DNA of 30,929 nt from Funneliformis mosseae (GCA_910592005.1 CAJVPP010000506.1:1-30929), one strand, 5' to 3'. Numbered from the stretch's first letter, positions 1 to 11,169 are shown. The notes: generated from the letters alone by a model not told the origin. Program-made: numbers and translations.

Positions 1-167
1 TAACTCAAGTTGAGGTTTTAGGATAAACCAAGAGTTCAATAAAGGAATTGTTAAATTCATTTACTATTGCCTTTTGTTGTGTCTTCATATAAGCATGATT
101 GTGATATTGTCTTGTATTTAATTCAATGGATTGAATTAAAGTTTATTGTTTAAGTTTACAGATACTA

Positions 168-1507
168 AGCCAACAATGGTTCAGTTCAGTCTGGATTATA
201 GGCTGAAACTAAACTAAATTGTAAACTGATAAAAATCTGAACTGAACTGAAAATTTCAGATTAATCTAAAATTTTGAATCGTTTAGAATGATAATTTCAT
301 CGTTCTAATCAAATGATCCTTTTATCATTCTTTTAGAATGATAATTTAATTATTTCAATCAAATGATTTTCTTATCATTCATTTGGAACGATAACTTTAA
401 TCGTTCATTTAGAATGATAACTTCAATCATTTCAAATGAACAATAATTTAATCGTTCTAATTGAATGATTTTCTTATCATTTATTTAGAATGATAACTTC
501 AATCGTTCTAAATGAATGATTTTTTTATCATTCGTTTGGAATGATAATTTAATCATTTCAATCAAATGATTTTTTATTGTTTGTTTGAAATAATAATTTC
601 AATCATTCCAAGTGAATAATTCTTTTATCGTTCATTTAGAATGATAATTTAATCATTTCAATCAAATGATTTTTTATCGTTCGTTTGAAATAATAATTTC
701 AATCATTTCAAGTGAACAATTCTTTTACCGTTTATTTGAAATAATAATTTCATCATTCTAATTAAATAATTCTTTTATTGTTCTTTTAGAATGATAATTT
801 CATCATTTTAATCAAATGATTCTTTTATCATTTGTTTAAAATGATAATTTTATCGTTTCAATCGAACAATTTTTTTATCATTTATTTAGAATGATAATTT
901 CATTGTTTCAATTGAACAATTCTTTTATCATTTATTTAGAATGATAATTTTATCATTCCAATCAAATAATTCTTTTATCATTTGTTTAAAATGATAATTT
1001 TATCATTCCAATTGAATAATTCTTTTATCGTTCGTTTAGAATGATAACTTCAATCATTTCAAATGAACGATTCTTTTATCATTCTTTTAGAATGATAATT
1101 TAATCATTCTAATTGAATGATTTTCTTATCGTTCGTTTGGAATGATAACTTCAATTATTTTAAATGAACGATTTTTTTATTATTCTTTTAGAATGATAAT
1201 TTAATCGTTCCAATCAAATGATTCTTTTATTGTTCTTTTAAAATGATAATTTAATCAATCTAATTGAATGATTCTTTTATTATTCATTTAGAACAATAAC
1301 TTTAATCGTTTCAAACGATCTGAAATTTCAGATTAATTTGAAATTTTCAGTTCAGTTTAGATTTTTTTCAATTCAGATTAGATTTATAATCTGAAAAAAA
1401 TTTGAACTGAACTGAAAATTTTCAGATTGAATTTTTTGCAATCTGAAACTGAACTGAAGTTGATTTGAACTGAAAATTTTCAGATTAATTTGAACCATTC
1501 AGAGCTT
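168..1507. repeat. Long palindromic word-repeat element
   Basis: A 1.34-kb non-coding element. Its outer arms are built from repeats of the word CTGAACTGAA and its partner AATTTTCAG, placed in inverse orientation at the two ends (about 176-285 and 1318-1500). The extreme ends share an imperfect inverted stretch around AATGGTTCA and are flanked by TA (166-167 and 1508-1509). The core (about 270-1310) is an imperfect array of roughly 50-bp units in which GAACGAT and its complement ATCGTTC alternate, so each unit is itself palindromic. No ORF is present. It is probably a non-autonomous, foldback-type element. The boundaries are approximate because the ends have diverged. Confidence 0.6.
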
Positions 1508-1671
1508 TAATCTGAGCTTCAGACTTAATAATAGCTGTTGTCATTTCCCTAGTAATATATCTATATTAAGTGAATTAGTAAATAAGAATTTCCTTATTGA
1601 TAACTAGAACTTTTCTAATTCTTATATATATATTTTACAATTTTTAGATAAACAAAAAGATATTTTTATAT

Positions 1672-2259
1672 TATTATCTTATGATACTAATGACTGAAAA
1701 TTAGTATTAATGCAAGATTAACAAAAGGAATTTAGCTTTTACTTGATACTTTAGGGAGAGCTCTGAAGGGTTGATAAATAATTATTATTTCAAACGACAA
1801 TGTATATTTAGAATAAACTTTCAGGATTTTATTAAAGGATAAGAAATTCGCTATAATTATATTTGTTAGCATATAATTGTTATTAATATTTATCTTGTTG
1901 GTGATAAAACTAATTGAGTTCCAATTGTTTATAAATTATTATCTCTTGTTATCTACTACTATTTATTGTTATCTAATGTTTTTAACCAAATCCTAAAGCT
2001 ATCCTATTAATACTAAATTTGCTAATATAAATAAATAAAATACTAATTGATTATAAATAATAAATGATTAATAATACAAAATGCTTAATAATATAATAGA
2101 ATTTTCCAGCGACTTCTGGATTTTTTGTGTAATCTTTGTTTAATTTATTTCTCTCATCTTCATCATCTTCATCGTTTTCGTCATCTAATGTGATGCAGTT
2201 AATATATTTTTTGGTCATGTATGTTACATGATCTTTTAGATTAATATCTTCCTATAACA
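1672..2259 (-). repeat. 3' LTR of the retrotransposon
   Basis: Direct copy of 13599-14176. On the plus strand the inner end is ATAACA and the outer end is TATTAT, where the other LTR has TGTTAT, so the ancestral ends were TGTTAT...ATAACA (the usual TG...CA). The LTR carries a 9-bp stretch near 2160-2185 that is absent from the other copy. Confidence 0.9.
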
Positions 2260-2279
2260 GTATCCCCCCTTTTAAAAAT
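2260..2279 (-). other. Polypurine tract
   Basis: On the minus strand, AAAAGGGGGGATAC directly abuts the 3' LTR. A purine run touching the 3' LTR primes plus-strand DNA synthesis in LTR retrotransposons. Its position confirms that the element reads on the minus strand. Confidence 0.8.
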
Positions 2280-2500
2280 GAACTCCAATGAATTTCTAAA
2301 ATATTTGTTACTATGAAATTCTGTTTATAGATTTTCAAATAACAAATTTTCTAAAATATTCTAAATTATTCTATGGGATTGTAATTTACTGATCAATTGC
2401 GTGATAGTATTGTGAATTTTGTTGATCAATTGTATGATTCCACATGATAATTATTAACAAATAATTATCCAATAATTATTTGTTTATGTTTTACAGAAGA

Positions 2501-2528
2501 GGAAATTCTCACGATCTTGAGAATTTCC
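2501..2528. repeat. Perfect 11-bp inverted repeat
   Basis: GGAAATTCTCA and TGAGAATTTCC are separated by 6 bases. The repeat lies about 150 bp upstream of the antisense coiled-coil ORF and just before a TATA-like stretch (tataaata, about 2558). It could be an operator-like protein site or an RNA hairpin. There is no direct evidence for either. Confidence 0.5.
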
Positions 2529-2679
2529 AAGAGTTTGACACAGCACTTCCTTTATGTATAAATATTCGTCAAAAATTTTTATCTAATTCCTTTAAATTTT
2601 TACCTTATTACCCAAACTATTGTAAAATTTCAAACTTTTCTTAAAATATATAATAATTTTTAACTTTTATAATTTCAAT

Positions 2680-3057
2680 ATGGGTAAACAACAAAGAAGC
2701 TGTTTTTTCATTACTTGTCAGTCTGCTCTTTCCAGTGAATATCGAGAATATATTAATAACTTAGAAATAGAGAATCATCGATAACAACGGGAAATTATTA
2801 AACTAACTAATGAATTGACAAATCTTTCTTCTTGTTTAAACAATAGGAATGAAGAGTTTTTGGATTTAGAATTCCTCTACAATGGTTTCCGATAACATTT
2901 CAATGACCTTCAACAACAAATAGCTTCACCTTCTAAAAGAGAGGAACAATTTTTAGAAGAAATAGTTCATCTTTGGCAATTGTTTCAAGGAGTAGTCATA
3001 CAATTACATTAGAGAAATCATGAATTCAATTTTTCTTATCATGTTCGTAATAATTAA
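2680..3057 (+). pseudogene. Antisense coiled-coil accessory ORF in the retrotransposon
   Basis: One reading frame of 125 codons from ATG at 2680 to TAA at 3055, interrupted by only three stops (TAA, TAA, TAG). Each sits where Gln would fit by a single C-to-T change, and there is no frameshift. The product is rich in Glu, Gln, Leu and Asn, with heptad-like spacing around the middle (IIKLTNELTNL), so a coiled coil is likely. It lies between integrase and the 3' LTR on the strand opposite to pol. Extra ORFs in this position, some of them antisense, are known in plant Ty3/gypsy elements. I do not recognise the family. Confidence 0.5.
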
Positions 3058-3438
3058 TGATTGCTAACATTAATAGAAAGGGATGTCATATGCTTCAGCT
3101 GATTCATATTTATACTTATCATACGTTTTTAACTAATATATGACCTATGCTCCCTTTCCTCTTTTCTATCCTATAGTTTCCTTTGAGTTTTATAATTTTG
3201 ATATATTTTATAAAATAATCTTTCCTTGTTATATCTTTTTCATATTTCTGATTTTCATGTATCTTGAATTTGTATTTCTCAATTATTCAAATAAAATTTT
3301 GCACATTGTTGTACTTTTGTCCTTTTGTCCTTTTTAAATCTATTAAGTTTTTCAATAAAATAATGATTATAAAAATAAAATATATATATATTATTTTTTT
3401 TTTTTTAATCACATGATATTAACTTTTAAATTTTAATT

Positions 3439-3867
3439 TTAATAATTTTGTGTTTCTATTTCAAGATCGGGTCCTTTTAATACAGAGTTCCATTGAATTA
3501 ATTCATTGAGTTCATCAATTTTAAGTCTTTTCACTATTCGAATATTAATATGTTATGTTCTCATAATTTGTTTAATATTATCTTCAAAAATAAGAAATAA
3601 TTGTTTCGCTGCAGTATAATAGTACTTTGATAATTTTGAATCTTTTTGCAAAATATTTTCTTTGTCGATTATTTCTCCTATATAATAAAGATAAATTAAA
3701 GATTCTTTTCTTTTCCTTGTAACTATTTGTTGTCGTGTATATTAAAATAGTGTTTTTATCTTCATATTTAAATCTTGAGAAGACATATCAAGTAAGAGTG
3801 GTAATATTACATTAGATAGACTAAATTCTAATAAATCAAAACATATCTGTTGATATTCCTGTAACAT
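3439..3867 (-). pseudogene. Sense accessory ORF after integrase
   Basis: One frame of 143 codons on the minus strand from ATG (3867) to TAA (3439). It carries two internal TAA codons where CAA would read through, and no frameshift. The predicted product is mixed helical, with Leu/Ile-rich segments (LLEFSLSNVILPLLLDM) near the start and a basic middle (TRKRKES). It begins about 110 bp beyond the integrase stop and converges on the antisense ORF at 2680-3057. It may be an extra retrotransposon protein. No known domain is recognised. Confidence 0.5.
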
Positions 3868-3978
3868 CTTTTCCTTGTGATTATTATTTTAGTAAAATTG
3901 AATCTACTTATATTATAATTATTGATCATCAGGAATATATTAAGATTAGTATCTAATTTAGAAAATAATTATCATTGG

Positions 3979-5110
3979 TTACATTTCCTGTTCATTATAT
4001 TTCTTCAGTCAATCACCATGTACTGTTTCTTTAACTATTCGTCCGTTCAGCAACCTTAGTTTATAATTGTTAAAACTAATTACATCATGAATATAATAAG
4101 GACCAATCCATTGAGCTTCTAATTTGGCTGATATATCTCATCGTTTCCATGTTTTCTCTACTAGAACTTTCTCTCCAATTTTTAATCTTTCTGATACTCA
4201 CTGATCATTATGCTGATATTTTTATCACTCTTGTGTTTGATTCATGTTATTAAGTGTATCCTGTTTATCTTATTCTAATTTGTCAATTAAATTTGCTAAT
4301 CTATCCATCAGAGTATCATTAATATTTTGCTCATTTGTTTCAACAAAATTTAATTGTAAATCTATTGGTAATATTACTTATCGTTTATATATAAGGTAAA
4401 ATAAAGTGTAGCCTGTACTTTTATATTTCATTGTTCGGTGGGCGAATAATACTGATGAAACATAAGTATTCCATTCATTTTCTTGATCATATACTAATTT
4501 AGCTAAACACTCTCCTATAGTTCGATTAAATCTTTCTACCATTCCATTTGTTTGAGATCAGTATGGTGATGTCAATCGATATTTCGTTTGAAACTTTTGA
4601 CATAATTGTGCTATTATCTGATTCATGAATGATGTTCCTCGGTCTGTGAGTATTTCCTCAGGTGCACTATGTTAACATATCACTTCTTCATATAGAAATT
4701 ATGCTACTGTATCAGCCTTGATATTCTTAATGACTTTAGCTTCTGGTCATTTTGTAAAGTAGTCTATTGTAACTATTATGTACCTATTCCCTGTTTTTGT
4801 AATAGATAGTAATCCTTTTATATCTAATGAAAAGGTGCTTTAACTAAAATAGGATATAATAGTTCTTTTCTAGTACTTGGCCCTTTTCATTGGCAGTTAT
4901 CATAATTTTTCACATATTCTCTGGTATCTTTGAATATTTGAGGCCAATAATATCGTTCTTTAGCCTTATTGTATACCACTTCAATTCCTAGATAGGCTCC
5001 TGACATATCTTTATATAAATTAAATAAGAATACTTTCACTTGTTCTTGTGTAATTACTCTTTTTAATCCTTTCTTGGTTAGTTTATATAATTGTGAATTT
5101 TTAACAATGT
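3979..5110 (-). pseudogene. pol: Integrase (pol C-terminal part)
   Basis: Ty3/gypsy integrase remnant. In order: a degenerate HHCC zinc domain (LYKDMSGAYLG, then YVKNYDNCQ) in which the usual His-His-Cys have become Tyr; the YYWP motif; a catalytic core with the first Asp in SLDIKG, the second in TDRGTSF and Glu in MVERFNRT; and a C-terminal region with IGEKVLVEK, AQWIGPYYI and HGD-stop-LKKY. There is a one-base loss just before the first catalytic Asp. The stops match expected residues by single transitions: Trp in FTK-stop-PEA, Gln in TVA-stop-FLY, Arg in HGD-stop-LKKY. The D-D-E residues are kept but the gene cannot be translated whole. Confidence 0.9.
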
Positions 5111-5259
5111 AGTGGGTTGATAATTGTTGAATTTGTTTCTGTTGAGAAGTGTTGCAATTTTTTGGGTAAGTAAAGTTGGTAAGGTATTGAATTATGTTTT
5201 GATATTATTATTTATCCATGATCTATTATTGATGTTAGAGTTTATGATGTATTTGGTGC

Positions 5260-5760
5260 CTGTAATTCATCAATTCTTGAAAGAGTATCAGCGTTTGCGT
5301 TTGCCTTTCTTTTGCTATATTTTACTTCAAATTGAAATTGTTGTAATAGAATCTTCCAACAGATAATTCTTTTACTATCCTTTTCTTTAGTGGATTGATT
5401 CAACAACCACTGCAATACTGAATGATCAGTGTATATAATAAATGTATTATCCTCTAAGTACCTCCTAAAATATTTAACTGCCTATACTACTGCTAAAGCC
5501 TCTTATTCAGTAATATAGTAATTTTTCTCAGCTGGGCTCAATGTTCTGCTTGCATACCAAATAGTATATTTTTTTCCTTCATTGTCTTTTTATGAAAGTA
5601 CTGCATCTAGTCCTGTAATACTTGCATCAGTACTCAAAATAAAGAATTGATTGAAATCAGGATAGGATAAAATTAGCGCAGTTGTCAATTTTTTCTTAAG
5701 TATTTCAAAAATCTCTTGATGTTGTTTTGTCTAATCGTAAGATACATTTATTTTTCAGCA
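5260..5760 (-). pseudogene. pol: RNase H domain of pol
   Basis: Continues from RT in the Ty3 order. Visible motifs are FFILSTDAS (catalytic Asp), TIWYASRTLSPAEKNY, TE-stop-EALAVV-stop-AVKYF and IIYTDHSVLQWLL (Asp). The domain would degrade the RNA strand of the RNA/DNA hybrid. Stops fall where Gln (LS-stop-KD, TE-stop-EA) or Trp (VV-stop-AVKYF) is typical. The usual Glu is retained in the TE-stop-EALA helix. Confidence 0.85.
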
Positions 5761-5859
5761 AGTCATTTAATGGGGCTACTAATTTAGAATAGTTTTTAAT
5801 AAAGTATTGGTAATAAGAGAATAATTCTAATACAGTTCATAATTGTTTAATATTGAATG

Positions 5860-6490
5860 AAGCATTGAGGTTGATGATCTTTTCAATCTTTGCTGGATCA
5901 GGTTGTATCTCTTGTCCTAATATTACATATCCCAAAAATTGAATTTTATTTGTGCAGAAATGACATTTTTTTGGATTTATTTTCAATTGAGCTTCTTTTA
6001 ATAAATTAAAAACCTGTTAGAGGTGTTGTATATGTTCGTCATAACTTTAAAAAATATAATAATATCATCAAGGTATACCAATACGAATTTTCCTTTTATT
6101 TTTTGTAATATATCATTCATAGTTGTTAAAAGGTGGCTGATGCATTGCACAATCTGAATAGTATTACATTGAATTCATATAACCCATGTTTTGTAATAAA
6201 TGCTGTTTTAGGTTTGTCCTGTTCCCTGATCTTGAACTGCCAGTACCCTGAAGCTAAGTCTAAAGTAGTATACCATGTTGCTCCTCCCAAAGATTCTAAT
6301 AATTCATCAATCTTTGGTAAGGGATATCGGTTCTTTATTGTTACATCATTTAATTTCTTATAGTCTACGCAGAATCTCATTTTTTCATTCTTTTTCCTTA
6401 CAAAAACTATGGATAAGTTCCATTGGCTTTGAGAAGGTCATATAATTCCTTGATCTAACATATTTTGAATTTCCTGCTGAATATACTGAT
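5860..6490 (-). pseudogene. pol: Reverse transcriptase domain of pol
   Basis: Clear Ty3/gypsy RT. It contains MRFCVDYKKLN, YPLPKIDELL, TTLDLASGYWQF (first catalytic Asp), KTAFITKHGLYEF, and the YLDD box at 6064-6075. After YLDD come the thumb and connection pieces PKKCHFC and IQFLGYV. Two one-base losses flank the YLDD block: one just after NASATF and one after DDIIIF. The motif usually read as PFGLCNAPATF is here LFRLCNASATF, and all three changes are single C-to-T or G-to-A steps. It copies the element RNA in related active elements. This copy is dead. Confidence 0.92.
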
Positions 6491-6635
6491 CATCTTTTAC
6501 TGATGTTCAATATGCTTTTAGTGCAACTGGTAGTACATTTTTAGTAAATATACTATATTCATGTTGCTTTGAATATGTCAATTCCTGTGTTGTAGTCGTA
6601 AAACTATTAAGATTTTTCTCAAGAAAGGTTTCTAA

Positions 6636-7760
6636 TTATTTTAAAGAAGCGTCTGTTAATTTTTCACAGATTGTATATTTTTCTGAATCATTACCAATTT
6701 CTATTTGAATATCATTTTCTTCAATTTGAACTTTATAGACAGCTTGTAGATCTACACTATTCCTATAATATTGATAAGTTTGTACTGTCCTTACAATTTC
6801 TCTACAATCATCACATTGGCTTTCATTTCCTAAATTTTTTAAACACCAACAGTAATCGATTCCTTCCAATTTCTATTTTGTTGAACATCCATTTCATATT
6901 CAATTTATTGTAAGTATATTTTAGGATATTCCTTTCCATTTATTTGGATTACTTTTTCTTTTTCTTTGGAAACAATAGCAAAACATTATTGAATATCGAT
7001 ATCTTTCTCCTTTTCAAATTCTAATTCATCTACTGTTATTTTAAGCTTAATTAGTGTAAACCTTCCTAGATGTATGTCCTGTATGCAAGTTATAGGTATC
7101 GTAGAAGTTTGATCTCCTTGTTGTACAACTAGAATACTAGTATCATAGTCAATGATTGCCTGAACTTTTTGCAACCAGGTATTTTCTAAGATAATATTAT
7201 ATCCTATAGCATTGGTTACTAGCATATCTTCATTAACAGTTATTCCATTAACTTCTACTGTAACTCCTTTAATTGTTCCTAAAGGCATCATAGTTTTTCC
7301 ATCCATTTCCATGATTTTTATTTTTGTAGGTTCATCAATTTCCTTATTGATTTACCTAAGATACCACTGAATAATAATACTTCCTACAGATCCAGTATCT
7401 ACTAGAGCATTTACAGAATATCCTTCCACTTGGGCTTCAATAAATAATGCATCCTTGATAGGTTCATCATGTGCTGTATTACTTGTAATAATGTGTTCCT
7501 TTAGTTTAGATATGAAAAGTTCTTCATATTTATTATGCGTTGATGTTAGTTCATTTAGACCAGCCATTTGTAAATATTTATCAAACTCAAAATGTTGCCA
7601 ATCGTTATGTTTGGTAGGTTCAGTATGTTAAGGTATTTCTTTGTTTAGCTTTACTTTATATATATCACAATTATATGTAGGATCATTTAAAATGTATTTC
7701 AAGCAATCTTTATCTAATTGTATTCCAGTTTCTTCATCAATTTCTCGAATCATAATCTTT
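6636..7760 (-). pseudogene. pol: Retropepsin-like protease and linker of pol
   Basis: Aspartic protease of the retrotransposon. The active-site motif ALVDTGSVGS lies at about 7382-7411, and the second part has NIILENTWLQKV followed by IIDYDTSILVV. The frame is continuous from 7567 to 6986 if one TAA (after WYLR) is read as an original CAA. Two further TAA codons beyond 6986 also sit at Gln positions, then the frame slips near 6870 into the linker to RT. The linker has a Cys-rich piece (CWCLKNL, CDDCRE). The start of pol is probably the ATG at 8460. The MITE at 7762-8442 separates it from the rest. Confidence 0.8.
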
Positions 7761-7761
7761 A

Positions 7762-8442
7762 GAGTTCCAAATGAGTCGAGTTGAGTCGAGTTTAAAGATC
7801 AACTCTATTTGACTCTCTTTTTTTGAGTCGAGTCGAGTCAAATTTATTTTATAAAATCTTTCAATTTGATTTGATTCGAGTTATATAAATTTTAAATTTG
7901 ACTCAATTTGACTTGACTCGATTTTAACTCGATTCGACTTTAAAAAAAATAATAAAAAAAATGAAAAAATCTGGAGGGGAGAAAAAAGCAAATGATTCAT
8001 TATCGTTCAAGTCAAACGATTCAGGTCATCGTTCAAGTTGAATGATTCAGGTCATCATTCAAGTTGAATGATTTGAGTCATCGTTCAAATTGAACGATTC
8101 AGGTCATCATTCAAGTTGAACGATTCATCATCATTCTTTTTGAACGATAAAAAAATATCATTCAAGTCGAACGATTCGTCATTGTTCTTCTTGAACGATA
8201 AAAAAAATCATTCAAGTTGAACGATTCATCATCGTTCTTCTTGAATGATAAAAAAATATTGTTCAAGTCAACTCAAGTCAACTCGAATCAAGTCAAGTTT
8301 AAATCAAGTCAAATTAAATATTTAACTTGACTTGAATTTAACTTGACTCACAAATCATCAAGTTAAAAAACATAAACTTGACTCAATTTAAACTTGACTT
8401 AGCTTATCTGACTCGTGAGTTAACTTGACTCATCCAGAACTC
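7762..8442. mobile_element. Foldback MITE inserted at the gag-pol junction
   Basis: A 681-bp non-coding element with inverted ends (GAGTTCCAAATGAGTCGAGT against GAGTTCTGGATGAGTCAAGT), flanked by TA on each side (7760-7761 and 8443-8444). The arms repeat the word GAGTCGAGT and derivatives. The middle (about 7995-8270) alternates ATCGTTC and GAACGAT, the same words as in the element at 168-1507. Removing it with one TA leaves an open frame across the site (MQLPKVKIM...), which supports these exact ends. Confidence 0.85.
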
Positions 8443-8448
8443 TACCTT

Positions 8449-9638
8449 TGGTAGTTGCATTTTGATGTCCTATTGTATTATTTCCTCTGCTATTTAAGTT
8501 ATTTCTAAATCAATGATTATTTACTAATTGCCAATTTGCGGTTGTGAAACTGAAAGTTGTAGATGGGTTGCTATTTTGGAAAGGATCAAGTAGTATCAAG
8601 GGATCAAATATACAACTATATTAAGTTGCTTGGGAAAAATTGTAAGGATTTTCCAATGATGATCTACTATCTGTATTTCTTACTGATGGAGTTATTACCC
8701 TTAAATTTGTTGGCCTTGATGATTGATTACTGGATAATGTTGAGGTTATTAATTGTTGAATATTTTCTACCCTAACAGGGGATGGAGACCTCCTATCATT
8801 ACTTGTGTTAAATGTAAATCTTTGAGATATTCTACTTGGGGTTTCTCCCCTCTCTGGTTTATTTACATTGTTAAAGAAAGACATTTCCTATAATGTTTCG
8901 TCATTATCATTGACATATTCAAATAGAATATTTTGTTCATAATTAGGAGTGTATATGTCATTTTCTTCTTCATTATATTACCTCCTATCTTTTAGGTATG
9001 GTTGTCGTAGTTGTACATAAGATGGTATGTTAGATGATAGTTGAAGTATAGGTGTGGTAGTTTCTGATTGTGGTCCATTCATTGCTACTGGCAGTGTCAT
9101 CCCTGGGGAGCTTTCATTACTTTCCTAAAAAGATGCTATGATAGTATCATTTTGATCTCTTTCCATATTTTCTGAAGTATCACTACAATTGCTATTTGTA
9201 ATTGAATCAGTACTGCTAATACTTTCAATTTCTCATGATTGAAACTGTTTTATTTTTACCCACATTTGATATAATTTATCAGCAACGCTATCAAAGGATT
9301 CCTTTAGTATATTATTCTTATATCTAATTGTAGTAACAATTTTTCTCAATAAATATTTCAATAAGCGGTCTCTTTCCAAAAAGCTAGCCTCACTCTCTTA
9401 GATCCTTATAAAATATACTACAGTAAAGGTAGTGTATGATACAGTGTTATATTTAGGTACAATTTACAGAAACCAAAAATTATCAAAAGATAGTAGTTTT
9501 TCTGATTGAATTTTGTAGTCTGGGTGATACTATAGGCAGGATTGATCTAAATTGATAATAAATGAGATTTTATGATCCTCAAGTTCCTTATGAGCAGCTA
9601 TGTATTATCAGATGGTTAATAGGTATTATTCTTCAGTA
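8449..9638 (-). pseudogene. gag: Gag, main part
   Basis: A single frame of about 390 codons on the minus strand with several internal stops and no evident frameshift. It starts at the nested transposon and reads YIAAHKELEDHKISF, then HPDYKIQSEKLL, ERDRLLKYLLRKIV and an acidic and Ser/Pro/Asn-rich C-terminal half (SPSPVRVENIQQ, SSLENPYNFSQAT). All the stops are compatible with former Gln or Arg codons. No CCHC zinc knuckle is visible. It is assigned as gag by position, between the primer site and protease, and by composition, not by a recognised capsid motif. Confidence 0.6.
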
Positions 9639-10796
9639 ATACAGTCTGGTGTTTTTCCATATATAGTATTTCCAAATATGGTAATGATATGCATTCTAGA
9701 AATCTGATGACATTCGGTAATACATAATTTTATTGGCTATAAATTATCATATGTAACGATGTAACATATAATTTTAATAAAAAAATTTTTAACAAAGCAA
9801 AATGAAGATGCAAGATTTTATGAAACTGGAAACGTCAATTTGCAAATATTTATTGATCATATTTTGGAATTTCTGACTTTGTTTTCAAATTGTTTCATTA
9901 CTATTAGTCAAATCTCGAACTTCTTGTTAGAATAACTAATAGTTCGTCCTTTTTTTTCGACTTCAAACCTTGAAATTGTGGCCAATTGGTTTTATTTAAA
10001 GATCCAATTAGTGATTCAATTACCAATATCAGCTCTTTCTTCTTCATTGAACCTTCCGCTGATTGTATTTGCATTCATCAATAGTAACAGGAATGGAACG
10101 AGTAAGTAATGGTTTTGTTAAACTTAATTTTTCTTTGATGTAATTTATACGTTGATCTTGAATTGTAATACTAAATGATTTCATTTCTTCACTCAATTTA
10201 TTATATCCGTCTAAACTTTCAAAACGATTATTATTTTCATATAGATTTAAGAAACTTTTTTTTCTTAACTGAACTCAGAACCATTGTGATTCTATCTCAT
10301 AATCTGGATGCATTCGTGGACCAGTACTTTCAGCATCCGCATATCCGATTGTAGAAAATAATCTCTTCTATAACTGCTATCAAGAAAGAAATGATAAGTA
10401 TCGCAATTTAATATATTTAATATTATCAAATTTATTATTTTTACCTTGATAAATTTCATACAATTTCTTGCTGCAATTCCAGTGCTTCTGAGTTTGTATA
10501 GGCAGGATGAGTGTCTTCAGCACTTTATTGACTTTTTCAAGTATAGCATCTAATCCTTGATGCTAGTTTGACCATCCTGACCATGATATAACTGAATTTA
10601 GTTCAATAAGTTGTCAGATTTCAGGGTGAAGGTGTATAAGTTGTTCTTCATCGGCTACTTCGATTTCTTGATAAATAGGATGTCACTTTGTGGACCAAAT
10701 AGGGGCAAATGCTCTATGCGTGGCTGATTTAAGTAAGGGCTGATTAAGTCTAACTTTAGCATGAAAATTTATTATGGCTTGCAAATACAAAAAGAT

Positions 10797-10865
10797 CTAA
10801 AAAAAATAAGTATTAGTTTTTTTTTTGAATATTTGCAATTATTAAATTATAAATTACTAATATAC
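10797..10865 (-). other. Spliceosomal intron in the nested transposase gene
   Basis: 69 bases on the minus strand: donor GTATAT after KYEQ, branch-like ACTAAT, a run of T, and acceptor TTTTAG before IFLYLQAIINF. Splicing joins the frame cleanly across the site. Confidence 0.75.
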
Positions 10866-11109
10866 TTGCTCATATTTTAATTTATATAGCTCATCTTGTT
10901 GATTCTTAATCCAATCAAGATATCCAGTAACAGTCAGACTAGAATTCAAAGTAACATAAGGCTAAACTAATTCTATGGCCATCGCGTGCTGATAAATATT
11001 ACAAATTGAATCCCACGCTTTGTGATGATTGGCACACTTTTTAAAATATCCTAATTGGTTTTCATTTTTGTATCCTTGACATTGTGCAAAACATCGTAGA
11101 TCAATAGTT

Positions 11110-11169
11110 CTAAATTTTATATTTATGAAATTATAAGATCAGATTAGTTTAGAACCAACTATAACTTAC
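11110..11169 (-). other. Spliceosomal intron in the nested transposase gene
   Basis: 60 bases on the minus strand: donor GTAAGT after FIELN, branch-like CTAAT, acceptor TTTAG. The joined codon reads TGA, one G-to-A step from TGG, after which the frame continues as TIDLRCFAQCQGY. Confidence 0.65.

Noticed and set aside
270..1310. CRISPR-like array
   Set aside because: Units are imperfect, have no constant repeat with unique spacers, and are internally palindromic. The setting is eukaryotic transposon sequence.
3140..3337. Plus-strand hydrophobic 65-codon ORF
   Set aside because: Phe/Ile/Leu-rich translation of T-rich sequence, without a conserved motif. Probably chance, although a membrane peptide of the retrotransposon cannot be excluded.
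5124..5366. Plus-strand ORF of 80 codons
   Set aside because: It lies opposite the RNase H to integrase part of pol and has no motif of its own.
6133..6363. Plus-strand 76-codon ORF
   Set aside because: It is the antisense shadow of the clear reverse transcriptase on the minus strand.
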